A stretch of 8,124 bases of DNA, from NCBI GenBank assembly GCA_018500065.2, contig JAHBAO020000073.1, positions 1-8,124 on the forward strand, in the 5' to 3' direction. Below, piece after piece: positions 6,753-8,124 of this stretch. Below the pieces are notes generated by a model. It was not told the origin of the DNA. It ran no database searches and was given only the letters and a program-made list of their open reading frames with translations. A program made the position numbers and the translations under genes. Each line of letters starts with the position of its first letter. Position 1 is the stretch's first letter. Source of the stretch: Octadecabacter sp. (lineage in GTDB: Bacteria; Pseudomonadota; Alphaproteobacteria; Rhodobacterales; Rhodobacteraceae).

Positions 6753-6776
6753 TGCGCCGCGCTTTACGTCGAATAA

Positions 6777-7436
6777 ATGGTAGAATGGATCACCACTGAC
6801 GGGCTTACGGATTACGCGCAGGCCGAGGCCTTTATGGAAGACCGCGCAGGCGCCATTCACCGCGGCGAGGCGGATGAATGCGTCTGGCTGCTTGAACACC
6901 CGCCCCTTTATACGGCTGGCACCTCAGCCAAACCCGCTGATCTGGTAGACCCAGACCGCTTTCCGGTTCACACCACCAAACGCGGCGGCCAATATACCTA
7001 TCACGGCCCCGGCCAACGCATTGCCTATGTCATGCTTGATGTGGGTAAACGTGGACACGATGTGCGCCGTTTTGTGCAAGACCTCGAAAACTGGGTGATC
7101 GCAACCTTGGCGGAATTCAACGTGCAGGGCGAAATCCGGCAGGGCCGTGTTGGCGTTTGGGTTGAGCGCGATGACAAACCGCTCAACGCGCTTGGCCAGC
7201 AGCCCGAAGACAAAATCGCCGCCCTTGGTATCCGCCTGCGCAAATGGATCAGCTTTCACGGGCTCAGCATCAACGTCGAACCCGATCTTAGCCATTTCAG
7301 CGGTATCATTCCCTGCGGCATCACCGAACATGGGGTCACATCGCTCGTGGATCTTGGGCTGCCCGTTACGATAAACGACGTCGATGTTGCGTTGCGCAAA
7401 ACGTTTGAGGACAGCGTGACCCCATACGCCGATTAA
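6777..7436 (+). CDS. lipB: Octanoyltransferase (lipoyl(octanoyl) transferase)
   Basis: Transfers octanoate from acyl carrier protein to the lipoyl domains of 2-oxoacid dehydrogenases and the glycine cleavage H protein, the first step of endogenous lipoate synthesis (cytoplasm). Motifs: LLEHPPLYTAGTSA (38-51), RGGQYTYHGPGQ (69-80), GVWVE (126-130), KIAALG with catalytic Lys146, SFHGLSINV (159-167), and GIIPCGI with the acyl-carrying Cys180. The length, 219 residues, is normal for alphaproteobacteria. The start is fixed: an in-frame TAA (6774-6776) directly abuts the ATG at 6777, and the N-terminus fits the family. No Shine-Dalgarno is visible upstream, so the mRNA may be leaderless or use a weak site. 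lipA is not in the window. The 3' end converges on and overlaps the - strand lipoprotein gene by four bases. Confidence 0.97.
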   Translation: MVEWITTDGLTDYAQAEAFMEDRAGAIHRGEADECVWLLEHPPLYTAGTSAKPADLVDPDRFPVHTTKRGGQYTYHGPGQRIAYVMLDVGKRGHDVRRFVQDLENWVIATLAEFNVQGEIRQGRVGVWVERDDKPLNALGQQPEDKIAALGIRLRKWISFHGLSINVEPDLSHFSGIIPCGITEHGVTSLVDLGLPVTINDVDVALRKTFEDSVTPYAD

Positions 7437-7990
7437 CGCTGGCGTGCAGCGATCCCGTTTAGCAGCTCTGCAACCCTTGGCTGTGCGTCTTGTGCGATCC
7501 GAAGCGTGACCCGTTGCAATCGAGCGGGATTGCGGATCGCCCCGCCGGAGAACCCACGCTGCCCTGCGCGGTTTGGCACCACCTGCGTGGTCGCCATCAC
7601 CCCGCCGGACCCGACGTGATACACCACGATATCGGCACTGGCCGTTTCGGGGCGCATGGTTGTGATGATGAGATAGTCAAAGCGTTGCTCAAGTGCGCGC
7701 GCCAAAAGACTTTCAGGGCGTGCAGAACGTAACGCGCCCGTCGCAATGAGCGGCGTGAACGTCCCCATCCCCTGCGCCTGGTGCGCAATGTCAGACCAAA
7801 GGGCCGCTTCATCCGCACCGGCAGGGGCGACAGAATTGTAAACAACCCGCGCCAGAGCAAAGCGAGCAGGCAATGCAAAGGTGCTTGGGGTTACGCTTGT
7901 CGCGACAATTGGGCGGGCGTCGCCGACGAAATTAGGCTGCGTGCATGCGCTGAGAACCAGCGCGGCAATAAGGGCGGTAAAACGAGTCAT
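7433..7990 (-). CDS. Unrecognised predicted lipoprotein
   Basis: A 185-residue protein I cannot assign to a family. The N-terminus is a textbook lipoprotein signal: a basic/hydrophobic segment MTRFTALIAALV then lipobox LSAC, with Cys16 as the only cysteine. Thr at +2 after the Cys suggests outer-membrane sorting under the E. coli rule. The mature part has an Ala-rich segment (FALPARFALARVVYN, about 38-52), then alternating strand-like stretches (FDYLIITTM at about 103-111, ADIVVYHVGSGGVM after it) and a helix-like end. The ATG (7990-7988) has GGAG on the - strand (7999-7996) five bases upstream. The start overlaps the preceding gene's stop as ATGA, so the two are probably translated together. 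The TAA stop lies inside the TTAA shared with lipB. Confidence 0.85.
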   Translation of the reverse strand: MTRFTALIAALVLSACTQPNFVGDARPIVATSVTPSTFALPARFALARVVYNSVAPAGADEAALWSDIAHQAQGMGTFTPLIATGALRSARPESLLARALEQRFDYLIITTMRPETASADIVVYHVGSGGVMATTQVVPNRAGQRGFSGGAIRNPARLQRVTLRIAQDAQPRVAELLNGIAARQR

Positions 7991-8124
7991 GGGGTCTCCA
8001 ATTCAGACAAATGCGTTGGCTTGACCCAATCCTTCACCCACTCGCCGTTCTTGCGATCCGCAAAGGCTGGTTGTTTCCCGCCCTCGCGGACCGGCTGCGT
8101 CATGCATATTTGGCAGCCGCCCAA
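7987..8124 (-). CDS. C-terminal end of an unrecognised CxxC protein (5' end outside window)
   Basis: Reading the - strand from 8124, an open frame of 45 residues ends at TGA (7989-7987), overlapping the lipoprotein ATG by four bases. The visible tail begins LGGCQICMTQPVREGG, giving a CxxC (residues 4 and 7 of the fragment), and continues to a Lys/Trp-rich stretch (KNGEWVKDWVKPTHLSELE). Support for being real: uninterrupted frame to the window edge, codon use like the neighbours, and the coupling overlap. The CxxC could bind metal or be redox-active, but one pair alone does not decide this. I do not recognise the family. Confidence 0.7.
   Translation of the reverse strand: MGGCQICMTQPVREGGKQPAFADRKNGEWVKDWVKPTHLSELETP

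Larger units (their letters stand above)
6298..6776. other. Intergenic stretch without a convincing gene
   Basis: About 480 bases between the tRNA promoter region and lipB. Positions roughly 6420-6620 are clearly richer in A+T than the flanking genes. Contents seen: a short direct repeat CAAAGTCG at 6380-6387 and 6398-6405; a doubtful small ORF at 6422-6616; an 8-bp palindrome TGTGCACA at 6423-6430; and a 14-bp dyad at 6739-6752. No long ORF, no tRNA or rRNA, and no clear promoter for lipB could be made out. It may hold remnants of lost genes. Confidence 0.6.

Noticed and set aside
1..8124. Search for CRISPR arrays, insertion sequences, toxin-antitoxin or defence genes
   Set aside because: No regularly spaced repeats, transposase motifs, terminal inverted repeats or defence domains were seen on either strand.

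Overview
The window reads as ordinary chromosome of an alphaproteobacterium, most likely a marine Rhodobacteraceae (roseobacter-group) species. This rests on moderately high GC coding sequence, the family-level look of the proteins (a SPOR protein next to a DD-carboxypeptidase, a zinc-module-less DNA polymerase III delta', a LipB with the alphaproteobacterial spacing) and tightly packed genes. The genus is not determinable from what I can see.

Positions 1-6084 (+ strand) form one dense run of seven genes: a SPOR-domain protein cut by the window edge, a D-alanyl-D-alanine carboxypeptidase, thymidylate kinase (tmk), DNA polymerase III delta' (holB), a TatD-family metal hydrolase, a PhnP-like metallo-beta-lactamase-fold hydrolase and an AEC-family auxin-efflux-carrier-like transporter. 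Gaps are 18, 2, -1, 13, -4 and 4 bases, so they are probably co-transcribed, with translational coupling at two junctions (TGATG at tmk/holB, ATGA at tatD/MBL). The mix is housekeeping: peptidoglycan trimming and septal binding, dTTP supply, clamp loading, and nuclease or phosphoesterase activities. The last gene, the transporter, has lost one base near 6050. Its expected C-terminus and stop (6082-6084) lie in the neighbouring frame, while the original frame runs on through the antisense of a tRNA.

Positions 6152-6238 (- strand) encode tRNA-Leu(GAG) with an encoded CCA. A plausible promoter lies just upstream of it, embedded in a 9-bp inverted repeat. Positions 6239-6776 hold no convincing gene. 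Part of this stretch is visibly richer in A+T, with one doubtful 64-residue ORF and a 14-bp dyad before lipB. It looks like decayed or spacer DNA.

Positions 6777-7436 (+) are lipB, octanoyltransferase, with no recognisable Shine-Dalgarno sequence. It converges on a - strand pair: an unrecognised lipoprotein (7433-7990) and, upstream of it, the C-terminal end of an unrecognised protein carrying a CxxC (7987-8124). The two - strand genes overlap by ATGA. lipB and the lipoprotein gene share a TTAA in which each strand supplies one stop codon.

I looked for mobile elements, CRISPR arrays, defence genes and exotic systems and found none. The notable points are local: the transporter frameshift, two unusual cysteines in the carboxypeptidase, a probably catalytically dead RlpA-like fold, and the unrecognised - strand gene pair.
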